Source: Streptomyces yatensis (GTDB lineage Bacteria > Actinomycetota > Actinomycetes > Streptomycetales > Streptomycetaceae). Taken from it: a stretch of DNA of 64,000 bases. The translations under genes were made by a program, and so were the position numbers. Numbering within the stretch: position 1 is the first letter of the stretch; the number at the start of each line of letters is the position of its first letter. Location of the stretch: assembly GCF_018069625.1 (NCBI RefSeq), contig NZ_CP072941.1, positions 1,736,001 to 1,800,000 on the forward strand. Reading direction: 5' to 3'. The notes below the pieces were generated by a model. The model ran no database searches. It was given only the letters and a program-made list of their open reading frames with translations, and was not told where the DNA came from. Positions 8,299 to 17,983 of the stretch are shown one piece after another.

Positions 8299-9453
8299 AT
8301 GTGGCCAGGACAGCAGCCGCCCGGGGGCGAGCAGAACAACCCGCAAGGTCAGAACCCCTATCAGCAGCCGGGGTACCAGCAGCCGGGATACGACCAGTCC
8401 AACCCGTATCAGCAGCCGGGATACCAGCAGCCGAATCCCTATCAGCAGCCTCCTCAGCAGCAGCCGGGACAGCCCGGTCAGCCGGAGCAACCGGGGTACG
8501 GGCAGCAGCCGGGTTACGGCCAGCCGCAGCAGCCCGGGTACGGCCCGCCACAGGGTCCGCCGCAGCCGACCGGCCAGCAGTGGGGCGCTCCGTCCGGCCC
8601 GCCCGGCGCACCGCAGCCGCCGCGCGACAACAAGAAGCGCACGACGACCATCGCCATCGTCGCGGCGATCGCGGTCGTCGCGGCCGCCGCCATCACCGGT
8701 GCGCTGGTCCTGGGCAAGGACGACAGCGACGGCGGTGACGAGTCCAAGGGAAAGGACAAGACGCCCGCCGTCTCCTCGTCCGCCCCGACCTCCGACGAGC
8801 CGACCGAGGACCCGGGCGGCGGCGGTGCGGACAACCCGCGCGCCGGCGGTGACGCCACCGACGTCAAGGCGGTCATACCCGGCTGGAAGCCGGTCGTCAG
8901 CCCCAAGCGGCACAACGCCTTCGACGTCCCCCCGGAGTGGACGGTCGAATCGCCGGGGCTGAGCACCGGTTTCGAGGACGACAAGGGCAAGCCGCTCGTT
9001 GTCATGTCCGCTCCGGCCAGGTACAAGAAGGACTACTGCTCGGTCAAGGACAAGGACGGCTACGTCAACAAGAGCCACGCCGCCGGAGCGGGCTCCAAGG
9101 GTGCGCAGGGCGCGAAGAACGAGGCGTCGGCCGCCAAGGTCGAGGCCGAGAACTGGGTCTTCGCCGCCTTCGACCAGGACCAGACCGGGACCCGCAAGGT
9201 CACCGACGCCAAGAAGTTCACCAGCGCCCACGGCCTCAAGGGCTACACCGCCTCGGCCACCGTCACCGGGGTGAAGAAGACCGACAAGTGCACCACCGAC
9301 GGCAAGTCCGTCACGGTGACCTACACGGACACCAACGGTGACTTCGCGACGTGGGTCCTCTACTCCGTCAAGGGCACCAAGGAAGAGGTCCCGGACGCCA
9401 CGATCAAGAAGATCATGAGTTCGCTGCGGCCGGTGAAGTCGGAGGTCTCCTGA
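8299..9453 (+). CDS. Pro/Gln-rich single-pass membrane protein
   Basis: A 384-residue protein. Residues 1-110 are low-complexity Pro/Gln/Gly/Tyr with repeated QQPGYQQP units. A single membrane helix follows at about 115-138 (IAIVAAIAVVAAAAITGALVLG), then an acidic linker and an extracellular domain (about 190-384). It is a common Streptomyces envelope architecture with a disordered cytoplasmic tail and an exported C-terminal domain, similar in layout to DUF4352- or LppX-like substrate binders. I do not recognise the outer domain, and its function is unknown. Confidence 0.8.
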   Translation: MWPGQQPPGGEQNNPQGQNPYQQPGYQQPGYDQSNPYQQPGYQQPNPYQQPPQQQPGQPGQPEQPGYGQQPGYGQPQQPGYGPPQGPPQPTGQQWGAPSGPPGAPQPPRDNKKRTTTIAIVAAIAVVAAAAITGALVLGKDDSDGGDESKGKDKTPAVSSSAPTSDEPTEDPGGGGADNPRAGGDATDVKAVIPGWKPVVSPKRHNAFDVPPEWTVESPGLSTGFEDDKGKPLVVMSAPARYKKDYCSVKDKDGYVNKSHAAGAGSKGAQGAKNEASAAKVEAENWVFAAFDQDQTGTRKVTDAKKFTSAHGLKGYTASATVTGVKKTDKCTTDGKSVTVTYTDTNGDFATWVLYSVKGTKEEVPDATIKKIMSSLRPVKSEVS

Positions 9454-9528
9454 CCACCGCCTGACCACCGGTGACGGCGGCCGGAATACGGTTGGACGCC
9501 GGGGCCCGCCCCCAGGGATAGTCCCGAT

Positions 9529-10830
9529 GTGACGACTCCTCCGGCCCCGGGCCTCCGATCGCGCCGCCCCGCGTGGGCCGGCCGCAACTACACCCTGCTG
9601 ACCGCCGCCGCCGTGGTGACGGGCCTCGGGAACGCCGGAGCCCTCATCGCGGCGGCGTTCGCGGTGCTGGAGGCCGGTGGGGACGGCGGCGACGTCGGGC
9701 TGGTGGCGGCGGCCCGCACGGTTCCGCTGGTGGTCTTCCTGCTGATCGGCGGCGCGCTGGCGGACCGGCTGCCCCGCCACCGGGTGATGGTCGCCGCCAA
9801 CAGCCTCAACTGCGCCTCGCAGGCGGTCTTCGCCGTGCTCGTCCTGTCCGGCGAGGCGCGGCTGTGGCAGATGGCCGTGCTCTCCGCGCTCGGCGGCACC
9901 GGGCAGGCGTTCTTCTCCCCCGCCGCCGAGGGCATGCTGCTCTCCAGCGTCACCGGCGAACAGGCGGCCCGCGCCTTCGCGCTGTTCCGGATGGGCATGA
10001 ACGGTGCGCAGATCGGCGGGGCCGCGCTCGGCGGCGCGCTGATCGCGGTGGTCGGCCCCGGCTGGATGCTGGCCGTGGACGCCGCCGCGTTCGCGATCGC
10101 CGGTTCCCTGCGCGCCCTGCTCGACGTCAGCGCGGTGGCCGGGCGGAAACCCGGGGGCGGCATGCTGCGGGATCTGCGCGAGGGCTGGCACGAAGTCATC
10201 GGCCGTCCCTGGCTGTGGTCCATCATCGTGCAGTTCGCCGTCGTCAACGCCGTGGTGGGAGCGGCCGAGTCGGTGTTCGGCCCGCTGGTCGCCGAGGACC
10301 ATCTGGGCGGCGCGCGGCCCTGGGGGTTCGCGCTCGCGGCGTTCGGCGCGGGCACCGTCCTGGGCGGTCTGCTGATGATGCGCTGGCGGCCGCGCCGACT
10401 GCTGCTCGCGGGCTCCTTGAGCATCCTGCCGCTCGCCCTGCCGGCGGCCGCGCTGGCCGTCCCGGTGGCGATTCCGGCCCTGGTCGTGGTGATGTTCCTG
10501 GTCGGGGTGTCGGTGGAGGTGTTCGGGGTGTCCTGGATGACCGCGCTGCACCAGGAGATTCCCGAGGACAAGCTGTCGCGGGTCTCGGCGTACGACTGGT
10601 TCGGCTCCGTCGCCATGGTGCCGGTCGCCACGGCGCTCGCGGGCCCGGCCGAGGAGGCGTTCGGCAGGTCGGCCTCGCTGTGGGGCTGTTCGGCGCTGAT
10701 CCTGGCGCTGACGCTGGCGGTGCTGACGGTCCCGGACGTACGGCGGCTGCACCGACGCGAGAGCACGCCCGTCATCGAGGGCGGCCCCGCCGCCACGGAC
10801 GCCGCCCCGGAGCCGGTCAGCCCACGCTGA
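9529..10830 (+). CDS. MFS transporter
   Basis: A 433-residue protein with about twelve membrane helices. It has the loop GGALADRLPRHRVMVAANS between helices 2 and 3, typical of the MFS_3/enterobactin-exporter-like group of actinobacterial drug or siderophore exporters. The start is GTG 9529. It ends 14 bp inside the convergent spermidine-synthase-like gene, so the two are tail-to-tail and overlap. Substrate unknown. Confidence 0.86.
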   Translation: MTTPPAPGLRSRRPAWAGRNYTLLTAAAVVTGLGNAGALIAAAFAVLEAGGDGGDVGLVAAARTVPLVVFLLIGGALADRLPRHRVMVAANSLNCASQAVFAVLVLSGEARLWQMAVLSALGGTGQAFFSPAAEGMLLSSVTGEQAARAFALFRMGMNGAQIGGAALGGALIAVVGPGWMLAVDAAAFAIAGSLRALLDVSAVAGRKPGGGMLRDLREGWHEVIGRPWLWSIIVQFAVVNAVVGAAESVFGPLVAEDHLGGARPWGFALAAFGAGTVLGGLLMMRWRPRRLLLAGSLSILPLALPAAALAVPVAIPALVVVMFLVGVSVEVFGVSWMTALHQEIPEDKLSRVSAYDWFGSVAMVPVATALAGPAEEAFGRSASLWGCSALILALTLAVLTVPDVRRLHRRESTPVIEGGPAATDAAPEPVSPR

Positions 10831-11662
10831 ACGCCCCGTCCGGCGGCTCGGGCGACGGTGTGGCGTCCTCGTCCCGTACCGGCGCCGCGCCGCCCATGAA
10901 ACGCTCCAGCGCCGCCCCGTACTCGACCCTGGCCGGGAAGGCGTCCGCCGCCGCACGGCGGGCCAGCACGGCCACCGGCGGTTCGGACTGGGAGGCGACC
11001 AGTACGGCGTTGCCGAACCGGCGGCCGCGCAGCACGGACGGCTCGGCGATCAGGGCGAGATGCGCGAACGCCGTGCGGTAGGTGGCCAGTTGGGAGCGGA
11101 GGAAGGCGAACGGCGCCCCGTCGGCCAGATTCGCCACGTACCACCCGCCCGGCCGCAGCGCCCTGGCCGCGGCGCGGGCGTATTCGACGGAGGTCAGATG
11201 TGCGGGCACCCGCGAACCGCCGAAGACATCCGCCACGATGACATCGGCGGACCCCTCGGGCGCGGACTCCAGCGCCGTCCGGGCGTCCTGCGGCCGCACC
11301 GTGATACCCGCCCCGGACGGCGCCGGAAGATGCTCGGCGACCAGCTCCAGCAGCCCCCGATCGGCCTCGATCACCACCTGGTGCGAGCCGGGGCGGGTGG
11401 CGGCCAGATAGCGGGGCAGCATCAGCGCCCCGCCGCCCAGGTGCAGAACGTCGAGCGGGTCGCCGGGATCGGCCGCCGCGTCCAGGACATGGGCGATCCG
11501 CCGCGCGTACTCGAATTCGAGATGGACCGGATCGTCCAGGTCGACGTACGACTGCGGGGCGCCGTCCACCGTGAGCAGCCAGGCGTGCGGGCGGTCCAGG
11601 TCCGGCATCAGCTTGGCGGTACCGCCGTCCACGGCGCGGCTTACGGGTATCGGCTCGTTCAC
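10817..11662 (-). CDS. Spermidine-synthase-like methyltransferase-fold protein
   Basis: A 281-residue Rossmann protein. DVLHLGGGALMLPRYLA is the glycine loop, VIEADRGL the acidic end of beta-2, and VRPQDARTAL the next motif. This is the pattern of fused spermidine synthase-like proteins that are widespread in actinobacteria. Residues for polyamine binding are not clearly kept, so the true substrate is open. It converges on the MFS gene and overlaps it by 14 bp. Confidence 0.8.
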   Translation of the reverse strand: MNEPIPVSRAVDGGTAKLMPDLDRPHAWLLTVDGAPQSYVDLDDPVHLEFEYARRIAHVLDAAADPGDPLDVLHLGGGALMLPRYLAATRPGSHQVVIEADRGLLELVAEHLPAPSGAGITVRPQDARTALESAPEGSADVIVADVFGGSRVPAHLTSVEYARAAARALRPGGWYVANLADGAPFAFLRSQLATYRTAFAHLALIAEPSVLRGRRFGNAVLVASQSEPPVAVLARRAAADAFPARVEYGAALERFMGGAAPVRDEDATPSPEPPDGAFSVG

Positions 11663-11694
11663 CGTCTCATTGTGCCGTCACGGGCTCCTTGGCT

Positions 11695-11735
11695 CCCGCT
11701 CGCCCGCTTCCTGCTCGAGGAAGCGGGCGAGCGGG
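11695..11735 (-). terminator. Strong hairpin terminator downstream of EF-Tu3
   Basis: A perfect 18-bp GC-rich stem (11695-11712 pairing with 11718-11735) with a five-base loop lies just after the EF-Tu3 stop and before the spermidine-synthase-like start on the minus strand. No long U-tract follows, as is usual in Streptomyces. Confidence 0.8.
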
Positions 11736-11746
11736 ACCGCTGATCC

Positions 11747-12928
11747 TTACGGCTGGTCGAGCACGGTGGTCACCGTGCCCGCGCCCACCGTGCGGCCGCC
11801 CTCGCGGATCGCGAAGCCGAGGCCCGGCTCCAGCGGTACGGCGCGGCCAAGCTCGACCGTCATGGTGACGGTGTCACCGGGGCGCGCCACCGCCACGGGC
11901 CCGAGGTCCACGGCGCCGACCACATCGGCCGTGCGGAGGTAGAACTGCGGGCGGTAGCCGGTGGACACCGGGGTCCGCCGCCCGCCCTCGGCCGCCGACA
12001 GGACGTACACCCGCGCGGTGAACCGCCGCCTGGGTGCGAGGCTGCCGGGCGCCGCCACCACATCGCCGCGGCGCACCGCGTCCCGCGCCACCCCGCGCAG
12101 CAGCAGCGCGACATTGTCGCCCGCCTCGGCCGCCGCCATGGACTTGCCGAAGGTCTCCACCCCGGTGACCACCGTGGCCACCTCGGTGCCGGGCACCTCG
12201 ACACGGTCGCCGACGCGTACCGTGCCGCGCTCGATGGCGCCGGTGACGACCGTGCCGCGTCCGGTGATGGTCAGCACGTTCTCCACCGGCAGCAGGAACG
12301 GGGCCCGGGTGAGGCGCACGGGCGTCGGCACATAGATGTCCACGGCGTCCAGCAGCGCCTCGATCGCCCCGGTCCACCGCGGGTCGCCGTCCAGCGCCCG
12401 CAGCCCGGAGACCCGTACGACGGGTGTGGTGTCGCCGGGATAGCCGTGTGCGGAGAGCAGCTCGCGCACCTCGAGCTCGACGAGGTCGGTGAGCTCGGGG
12501 TCGCCCGCGTCGGCCTTGTTGAGGGCCACCACGATGTGGTCGACGCCGACCTGACGGGCCAGCAGCACATGCTCGGCGGTCTGCGGCATCACCCCGTCGA
12601 GCGCGGAGACGACGAGGATCGCCCCGTCGATCTGGGCGGCCCCGGTCACCATGTTCTTGATGAAGTCGGCGTGGCCGGGCATGTCGACATGCGCGTAGTG
12701 GCGGGTCTCGGTCTCGTACTCGACATGCGCGATGTTGATGGTGATGCCGCGCGCGGCCTCCTCCGGCGCCCGGTCGATACGGTCCGCCGGTACGTAGGCG
12801 CCGCCGGTGCCGCGCTCGCTCAGCACCTTGGTGATGGCGGCGGTCAGCGTGGTCTTGCCGTGGTCGACATGGCCCATGGTGCCGATGTTCAGATGCGGCT
12901 TGGTGCGCACATAGGTCTGCTTGGACAT
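11747..12928 (-). CDS. tuf3: Elongation factor Tu-like GTPase (EF-Tu3 type)
   Basis: A 393-residue three-domain EF-Tu. G1 is GHVDHGKTT at 19-27, switch I has GITIN near 61-65, G3 is DMPGHADF (canonical DCPGHADY) and G4 is NKAD (canonical NKCD). The many substitutions in otherwise invariant positions identify it as the divergent extra EF-Tu known from some streptomycetes as Tuf3, rather than the housekeeping Tuf1 in the ribosomal operon. It stands alone with its own 0.55-kb upstream spacer and a strong terminator. The Tuf3 form has been linked to starvation or antibiotic conditions; its role here is inferred only from similarity. The longer in-frame ORF upstream is not coding. Confidence 0.88.
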   Translation of the reverse strand: MSKQTYVRTKPHLNIGTMGHVDHGKTTLTAAITKVLSERGTGGAYVPADRIDRAPEEAARGITINIAHVEYETETRHYAHVDMPGHADFIKNMVTGAAQIDGAILVVSALDGVMPQTAEHVLLARQVGVDHIVVALNKADAGDPELTDLVELEVRELLSAHGYPGDTTPVVRVSGLRALDGDPRWTGAIEALLDAVDIYVPTPVRLTRAPFLLPVENVLTITGRGTVVTGAIERGTVRVGDRVEVPGTEVATVVTGVETFGKSMAAAEAGDNVALLLRGVARDAVRRGDVVAAPGSLAPRRRFTARVYVLSAAEGGRRTPVSTGYRPQFYLRTADVVGAVDLGPVAVARPGDTVTMTVELGRAVPLEPGLGFAIREGGRTVGAGTVTTVLDQP

Positions 12929-13487
12929 GCGACGGTCTCTCCTCGTCAGCGGGGGTGGGAAGCGCGGACCCCAGAACCTCGCCGACCCTCCCCCTGGGGG
13001 ATCCGTCGGAGTTGTCCGAGGAGGGTCAGCTTCGGGCGCCGTGGAGGCAGACGGCGGGAACGGCGGCGGGCGGATCCGTCGTGAGGGCGGCGACCGCGGC
13101 CGGAGCGAGAGAGGGGACGGCAGCCTTCGGCGCGTCCGCGACCGCGGACGTCGGCGTGAGGAAGGCGAGCCGGAACATGCTGTGATCTTCGCGCACTGTA
13201 CGGTCCGCGTCGAATGGTTTTCGGTGCGTACGGGACCGGTGGGGCCGGTGGTCCGGGAGCGAACGCCCGGGGGCACAGGGATGGATGACCGGGCGTCCGG
13301 CCTGCTCGTTTCCGGTGTCCGGCCCGGGCCCGGCGCCTGGTCTTCGACCGTCCGCCGTCTGGTTTCGGACCGCCCGCCGACTGGTTTGAGACGGTCCGCC
13401 GACCCTCTGTCGACGGTCTGCCGACAATCGGACGACAACGCGACGACATCACGGCGCCCGCCCGGCTTGGTCGGTTACGCTCCACCG
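12929..13487. other. 559-bp spacer upstream of EF-Tu3 and the TVP38 gene
   Basis: No convincing gene is present. The right half (about 13330-13440) holds several imperfect copies of a GACCGTCCGCCG-like motif, in both orientations, which could be regulatory for either divergent gene. Long ORFs through this stretch are upstream extensions of the flanking genes. Confidence 0.6.
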
Positions 13488-14246
13488 ATGCTCGATGTCG
13501 CCGCACCGCCCGCGAAACCGGCCACGCGCCGCACCCGCGCCGTGCTCCTCTCGCCGTGGTCGCGGCTGGGGCTGCTCGCCGCGCTGCTCACGGGTTCCGC
13601 GATCGCGGTCTGGCTGTGGCAGCCGCAGCGGCTGCTGACCCACGGCTGGCCGGAGCTGTCGGGCGCGACGGCCGTGGTGCTGTTCACAGCCGCGTACGGA
13701 GTGGGCACCGCCGCCCTGGTGCCCCGGCCGCTGCTGAACCTGGCGGCCGGTGCGCTCTTCGGCATCCAGGCCGGGCTGGTCACGGCCGTCGGCGGCACGG
13801 TGATCGGCGCCGGGATCGCCTTCGGTCTCGGCCGGCTGCTGGGGCAGGACGCGCTGCGGCCGCTGCTGCGGGGCCGCTGGCTCACGGCGGCGGACCGGCA
13901 GCTGAGCCACCACGGGTTCCGGTCCATGCTGGCGATCCGGCTGTTCCCCGGCGTACCGTTCGCCGCCGCCAACTACTGCGCGGCCGTCTCACGGATGGGC
14001 TGGCCGTCGTTCCTGCTGGCCACGGGGCTGGGCAGTGTGCCGAACACCGCCGCGTACGTGGTCGCGGGCAGCCGCGCCACCACCCCCACCTCACCCGCCT
14101 TCCTCCTCGCGCTGGCCTTCATCACGGTGCCCGCCGTCGCGGGGGCGCTGGTGGCCTGGCGCAAACGCGGCCGGCTGCGGCCCGCGGGCCCCGGGGAGCG
14201 CCTCGCCGAGGATCCGGCCGCGGGCGGGACGCCGCCGTCGGCCTGA
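13488..14246 (+). CDS. TVP38/TMEM64 family membrane protein
   Basis: A 252-residue membrane protein of the SNARE-associated/VTT fold. LNLAAGALFGIQAGLVTAVGGTVIGAGIAFGLGR is the first re-entrant region, and RLFPGVPFAAANYCAAVSRM is the family 'R-x-x-P-x-x-P/F-x-x-x-N' block. It shares the fold of DedA, and may act in lipid or polyprenyl carrier movement. ATG 13488 is the first hydrophobic-context start. It is divergent from EF-Tu3 and its C-terminus is a short basic/proline tail. Confidence 0.85.
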   Translation: MLDVAAPPAKPATRRTRAVLLSPWSRLGLLAALLTGSAIAVWLWQPQRLLTHGWPELSGATAVVLFTAAYGVGTAALVPRPLLNLAAGALFGIQAGLVTAVGGTVIGAGIAFGLGRLLGQDALRPLLRGRWLTAADRQLSHHGFRSMLAIRLFPGVPFAAANYCAAVSRMGWPSFLLATGLGSVPNTAAYVVAGSRATTPTSPAFLLALAFITVPAVAGALVAWRKRGRLRPAGPGERLAEDPAAGGTPPSA

Positions 14247-14276
14247 CGAGCGGCGGACCGGAGGCGGGGGACCCGC

Positions 14277-15782
14277 TCAGCCGTCACCCGGTCCATGGGC
14301 GGCGGCGCGGGCGGACAGCGGCTCGGCGATGTCCTCGAGCGAGCGCTGTTCCGCCGGGATGGCGAGGAAGGCGGCGACGAGCCCGGCGGCGACCATGAGC
14401 GACGCCCCGATGGAGAAGGCCAGCGCGGTGTCGGCGACGACTCCGCTCTGCGTCAGATCCGCGAAGATCAGCGGACCGGTGATGCCTCCGGCCGCCGTGC
14501 CGATGGCGTAGAAGAAGGCGATGGCCAGGGCGCGCGTCTCCATCGGGAAGACCTCGCTGACCGTCAGGTACGCGGAGCTCGCACCGGCCGAGGCGAAGAA
14601 GAGGACCACGCACCAGCAGGCGGTCATCGTGGTCGCGCTGAGCCAGCCGTTGCCGAACATCCAGGCGGTGATGAACAGCAGCACACCGGAGAGGATGTAG
14701 GTCCCCGAGATCATCGGGCGACGGCCGACCGTGTCGAAGAGCCTGCTCAGCAGGGCCGGCCCGAGGAAGTTGCCGAAGGCGATGACCGCGAAGTAGTAGC
14801 CGGTGTCGCCGCTGGGCACATCGAAGAACTGCACCAGGATCGAGCCGAAGCCGAAGGTGATGGCGTTGTAGAGGAACGCCTGCCCGATGAAGAGGGCCAG
14901 CCCCAGGACCGCGCGCCGGGGATACGCCCGGAAGAGCGTCCGGGCGATCTCGATGAAGCCGGTGCTCTTCCGCGTCTTGATGGTGATGGCCTTGTCCGGC
15001 TCGGGCAGGCGCCGCCCGGTCTCTTCCTCGATCCGCCGTTCGGCCTCCGCGACCAGTTCCTCCGCGCCCTCCGGCCGGCCGTGGATGAACATCCAGCGCG
15101 GGCTCTCCGGGACGTTCCGGCGCACCAGCAGGATGACCAGGCCGAGAACGACGCCGAGGGCGAAGGTGAGCCGCCAGCCGACGTTGAGCGCGAAGAAATG
15201 CGTGTTGAGCATCAGCACGGAGAGCAGCGAGCCGCCCATCGCGCCGAGCCAGAAGCTCCCGTTGATGACCAGATCGACGCGGCCCCGGTACCTGCTGGGG
15301 ATCAGCTCGTCGATCGCGGAGTTGATGGCCGCGTACTCCCCGCCGATGCCGAAGCCGGTGAGGAAGCGGAAGAGGAAGAACCACCAGGCGGAGAAGGCGA
15401 TGGCGGTGAGCGCGGTGGCGGCCAGATAGACCCCGAGTGTGATGAGGAAGAGCTTCTTGCGGCCGTAGCGGTCGGTGAGCCAGCCGAAGACCAGCGCCCC
15501 GGTGCAGGCCCCGGCCACATAGAGGGCCGCCGCGACGCCGGTGACCTGCGCGTCGGTGATGGGCAGCCCGCTGCCGGGCTCGGAGAGGCGGCTGGCGATA
15601 TTGCCGACGACGGTCACTTCGAGACCGTCCAGGATCCATACGGTGCCGAGGCCGATCACGATCATCCAGTGCCAGCGCGACCAGGGCAGCCGGTCCAGCC
15701 GTGCCGGGACCTTGGTGGTGATCGTCCCGCCGGGCCCGTCCCCTCGGCCTCCCTGTCCTCCGTCGTGCCCGATCGCGGTCAT
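14277..15782 (-). CDS. MFS transporter, sugar-porter-like
   Basis: A 501-residue twelve-helix transporter. The signature loop GWLTDRYGRKKLFLIT lies after helix 2, RFLTGFGIGGEYAAINSAIDELIPSRYRGR after helix 4, and RLFDTVGRRPMI in the second half. The pattern fits the sugar/metabolite-H+ symporter group. A cytoplasmic loop (about 210-265) is long and charged. The first 30 residues are Gly/Asp-rich and disordered. Substrate unknown; monocistronic and divergent from uppP. Confidence 0.87.
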   Translation of the reverse strand: MTAIGHDGGQGGRGDGPGGTITTKVPARLDRLPWSRWHWMIVIGLGTVWILDGLEVTVVGNIASRLSEPGSGLPITDAQVTGVAAALYVAGACTGALVFGWLTDRYGRKKLFLITLGVYLAATALTAIAFSAWWFFLFRFLTGFGIGGEYAAINSAIDELIPSRYRGRVDLVINGSFWLGAMGGSLLSVLMLNTHFFALNVGWRLTFALGVVLGLVILLVRRNVPESPRWMFIHGRPEGAEELVAEAERRIEEETGRRLPEPDKAITIKTRKSTGFIEIARTLFRAYPRRAVLGLALFIGQAFLYNAITFGFGSILVQFFDVPSGDTGYYFAVIAFGNFLGPALLSRLFDTVGRRPMISGTYILSGVLLFITAWMFGNGWLSATTMTACWCVVLFFASAGASSAYLTVSEVFPMETRALAIAFFYAIGTAAGGITGPLIFADLTQSGVVADTALAFSIGASLMVAAGLVAAFLAIPAEQRSLEDIAEPLSARAAAHGPGDG

Positions 15783-16076
15783 ACGGTTCGGCTCCTCGGC
15801 TGTTCAGGCTGTTCACAGCTGTCCACGGCTGATCCTCACCAGGGCGCCCGCGACCGGGCGGCCGAGCGCCGAGTACCCAAGGTCGAAGCGATGAACCGAT
15901 GGTCCGACCGGGCCCTTGATGGGCCACGCACCCGGGGACGCTACGCTGCCCACACCCGGCAGTTGATCCTCGACCGCCGGCTTCCCACCGACCACCCCGC
16001 CTGAATCGGTCACGCCTGGCCATCTCTGGCCAGAAACCGATCAGCGCACGATCAGCCTCTGGATAGCGAAGACTCA

Positions 16077-16949
16077 ATGTCGTGGTTTGAATCATTCATC
16101 CTCGGGCTGGTCCAGGGGTTGACTGAGTTTCTTCCGATCTCCTCCAGCGCCCATCTGCGGCTCACGGCCGCGTTCGCCGGCTGGAACGACCCTGGGCCAG
16201 CGTTCACCGCGATCACCCAGATCGGCACGGAGCTCGCGGTGCTCATCTACTTCCGCAAGGACATCGTCAACATCGTGTCGGCCTGGTTCCGCTCCCTCTT
16301 CAGCAAGGAGTGGCGCGGCAACCACGACGCCCAGATGGGCTGGCTGGTGATCGTCGGCTCACTGCCCATCGGCGTGCTCGGGCTCACCCTGCAGGACGCG
16401 ATCGAGGGTCCGTTCCGCGATCTGCGGCTCATCGCCACGACCCTCGTGGTCATGGGCCTGGTCCTGGGCTTCGCGGACCGGCGCGCGGCGCGCGATGAGT
16501 CCGGCGGCCGGCATCGCGTCGCCAACCAGCGCAAGACGCTGAAGGAGCTGAGCATCCGGGACGGCCTCATATTCGGCGTCTGCCAGGCGATGGCGCTGGT
16601 GCCGGGCGTCTCCCGGTCCGGCGCGACCATCAGCGGCGGACTGCTCATGGGCTACACCCGCGAGGCGGCGGCCCGCTACTCCTTCCTTCTCGCGGTGCCG
16701 GCGGTACTGGCCTCGGGCGTCTTCGAGCTGAAGGACGCGTCCGAGGGGCATACGGCGTGGGGCCCGACGATCTTCGCGACCGTCATCGCCTTCGTCGTCG
16801 GCTATGTCGTCATCGCGTGGTTCATGAAGTTCATTTCCAGCAAGAGCTTCATGCCGTTCGTGATCTACCGGATTCTGCTGGGCATCGCGCTCTTCGCACT
16901 GGTGGGCCTCGGTGTGCTGAGCGCCCACGCGGCCGAGTCGGCGGGCTGA
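16077..16949 (+). CDS. uppP: Undecaprenyl-diphosphate phosphatase (UppP/BacA family)
   Basis: A 290-residue integral membrane enzyme that dephosphorylates undecaprenyl diphosphate to recycle the lipid carrier for peptidoglycan and other envelope polymers; overexpression gives bacitracin resistance. Both family motifs are present: GLVQGLTEFLPISSSAHL at residues 9-26, with the catalytic Glu, and PGVSRSGATISGG near 179-191. The length is normal. ATG 16077 begins directly with the first helix. Its spacer downstream carries GGATCC-containing tandem repeats. Confidence 0.93.
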   Translation: MSWFESFILGLVQGLTEFLPISSSAHLRLTAAFAGWNDPGPAFTAITQIGTELAVLIYFRKDIVNIVSAWFRSLFSKEWRGNHDAQMGWLVIVGSLPIGVLGLTLQDAIEGPFRDLRLIATTLVVMGLVLGFADRRAARDESGGRHRVANQRKTLKELSIRDGLIFGVCQAMALVPGVSRSGATISGGLLMGYTREAAARYSFLLAVPAVLASGVFELKDASEGHTAWGPTIFATVIAFVVGYVVIAWFMKFISSKSFMPFVIYRILLGIALFALVGLGVLSAHAAESAG

Positions 16950-17294
16950 CGCGCTTCTCCGCACGGACAGGGATCCACGGACAGGGATCCATCCACGGAC
17001 AGGGATCCACGGGCAGGGATCCACGGACAGGGATCCACGGACAGGGATCCATCCACGGACAGGGATCCCCACAGACAGGGAGATGGGCCGCCGGCCGAGG
17101 AGGGAGGAGTCCGGCGGCCCCTTCGCTCAGGTCTGGCGCCCCCTGAGCGGCATGGGACGAGTCAATCGCTCTGCAGGGCACCCGGGAAGGGTGTGCGGTA
17201 GATATATGCAAGCACTCGCATCACACCGGGTGTGAATTCCTCACCCAGCGCACGCCCCTGCCCTGAGCCGGCGGGCCGGCCGCCACCAGGGCGG
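16950..17294. other. 345-bp spacer after uppP
   Basis: Apart from the 14-bp tandem repeats (listed separately) no gene or clear hairpin terminator was found. The end (17150-17290) is less GC-biased and carries no recognisable gene. Confidence 0.6.
16963..17068. repeat. Seven 14-bp tandem repeats containing GGATCC
   Basis: Seven copies of ACGGACAGGGATCC lie head to tail just after uppP. One copy has a single substitution (ACGGGC...). An extra ATCC is inserted after copies 2 and 6. A decayed copy follows to about 17080. Confidence 0.93.
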
Positions 17295-17942
17295 TCACAC
17301 CGACGATTCGGTGACGATCTCCACCAGCTGACTCAACGAGTCGATCCGCCAGTCCGCCAGCGCCGCGTCGGCGGTATCGGCCCACAGATACGCCCACGGG
17401 CCCCGGCGGATATGCGCGGCCCGCAGCCCGGCGGCCTTCGCCGGCCGGATGTCGAAGGCCGGATAGTCACCCACGTACAACGTGTCCCCCGGCGCGGCCC
17501 CGCCGAGCTCCAGCACCCGCCGGAAGAACTCCGGATCGGGCTTGGCGACCCCCCACTCGCTGGACGTCGCCACGGCATCGACCGGAAGCCGCAGCTCCCG
17601 CAGCAGCTCACCCGCCCGCAGCGTCTGGTTCCCGGCCAGGACCACCCGCAGCCCCGACTCCCGCAGCGCGCCGAGCGCGGCCCGCACATCGGGGTAGACG
17701 TCGGAGTCGTCCAGCCACTCCCCCCGCCCCGCCGCCTCCCGCGCCCGCCACTCGGCGTCGACGTCCACGCCCGGCCGCACCAGACGGATCGCGTCCTTGT
17801 CGTCCCACCCCTGCGCGACGACGGCCCCCACCAGCGCGGACAGGGTGTGCCGCGGCACCCCGAGCCAGTCGGCCCAGGAACCCCAGTAGCGGTCCTCGCG
17901 GACGAGGGTCGAGCCGACGTCGAACACGACGCTCTCGATCAC
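17295..17942 (-). CDS. HAD-superfamily hydrolase
   Basis: A 215-residue HAD protein. Motif I is FDVGSTLV (DxGxT rather than DxDxT, so the usual acid/base Asp is Gly), motif II LAGNQT, motif III KPDPEFF, and motif IV VGDYPAFD. Such DxG variants occur in putative HAD-IA phosphatases whose activity is uncertain. I placed the start at GTG 17942, preceded by GAGGAAGGGG, rather than at the longer ATG at 17987 which would overlap the upstream stop. It lies 41 bp after the flavin reductase gene in the same direction. Confidence 0.83.
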   Translation of the reverse strand: MIESVVFDVGSTLVREDRYWGSWADWLGVPRHTLSALVGAVVAQGWDDKDAIRLVRPGVDVDAEWRAREAAGRGEWLDDSDVYPDVRAALGALRESGLRVVLAGNQTLRAGELLRELRLPVDAVATSSEWGVAKPDPEFFRRVLELGGAAPGDTLYVGDYPAFDIRPAKAAGLRAAHIRRGPWAYLWADTADAALADWRIDSLSQLVEIVTESSV

Positions 17943-17983
17943 CGCGACCCCTTCCTCCGGCCCCCTCCTCCGGCCCCTGCCCC

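Noticed and set aside
12929..13438. N-terminal extension of EF-Tu by 170 residues
   Set aside because: The extension is Arg/Pro-rich without family support and the canonical MSKQTYVR start is at 12928.
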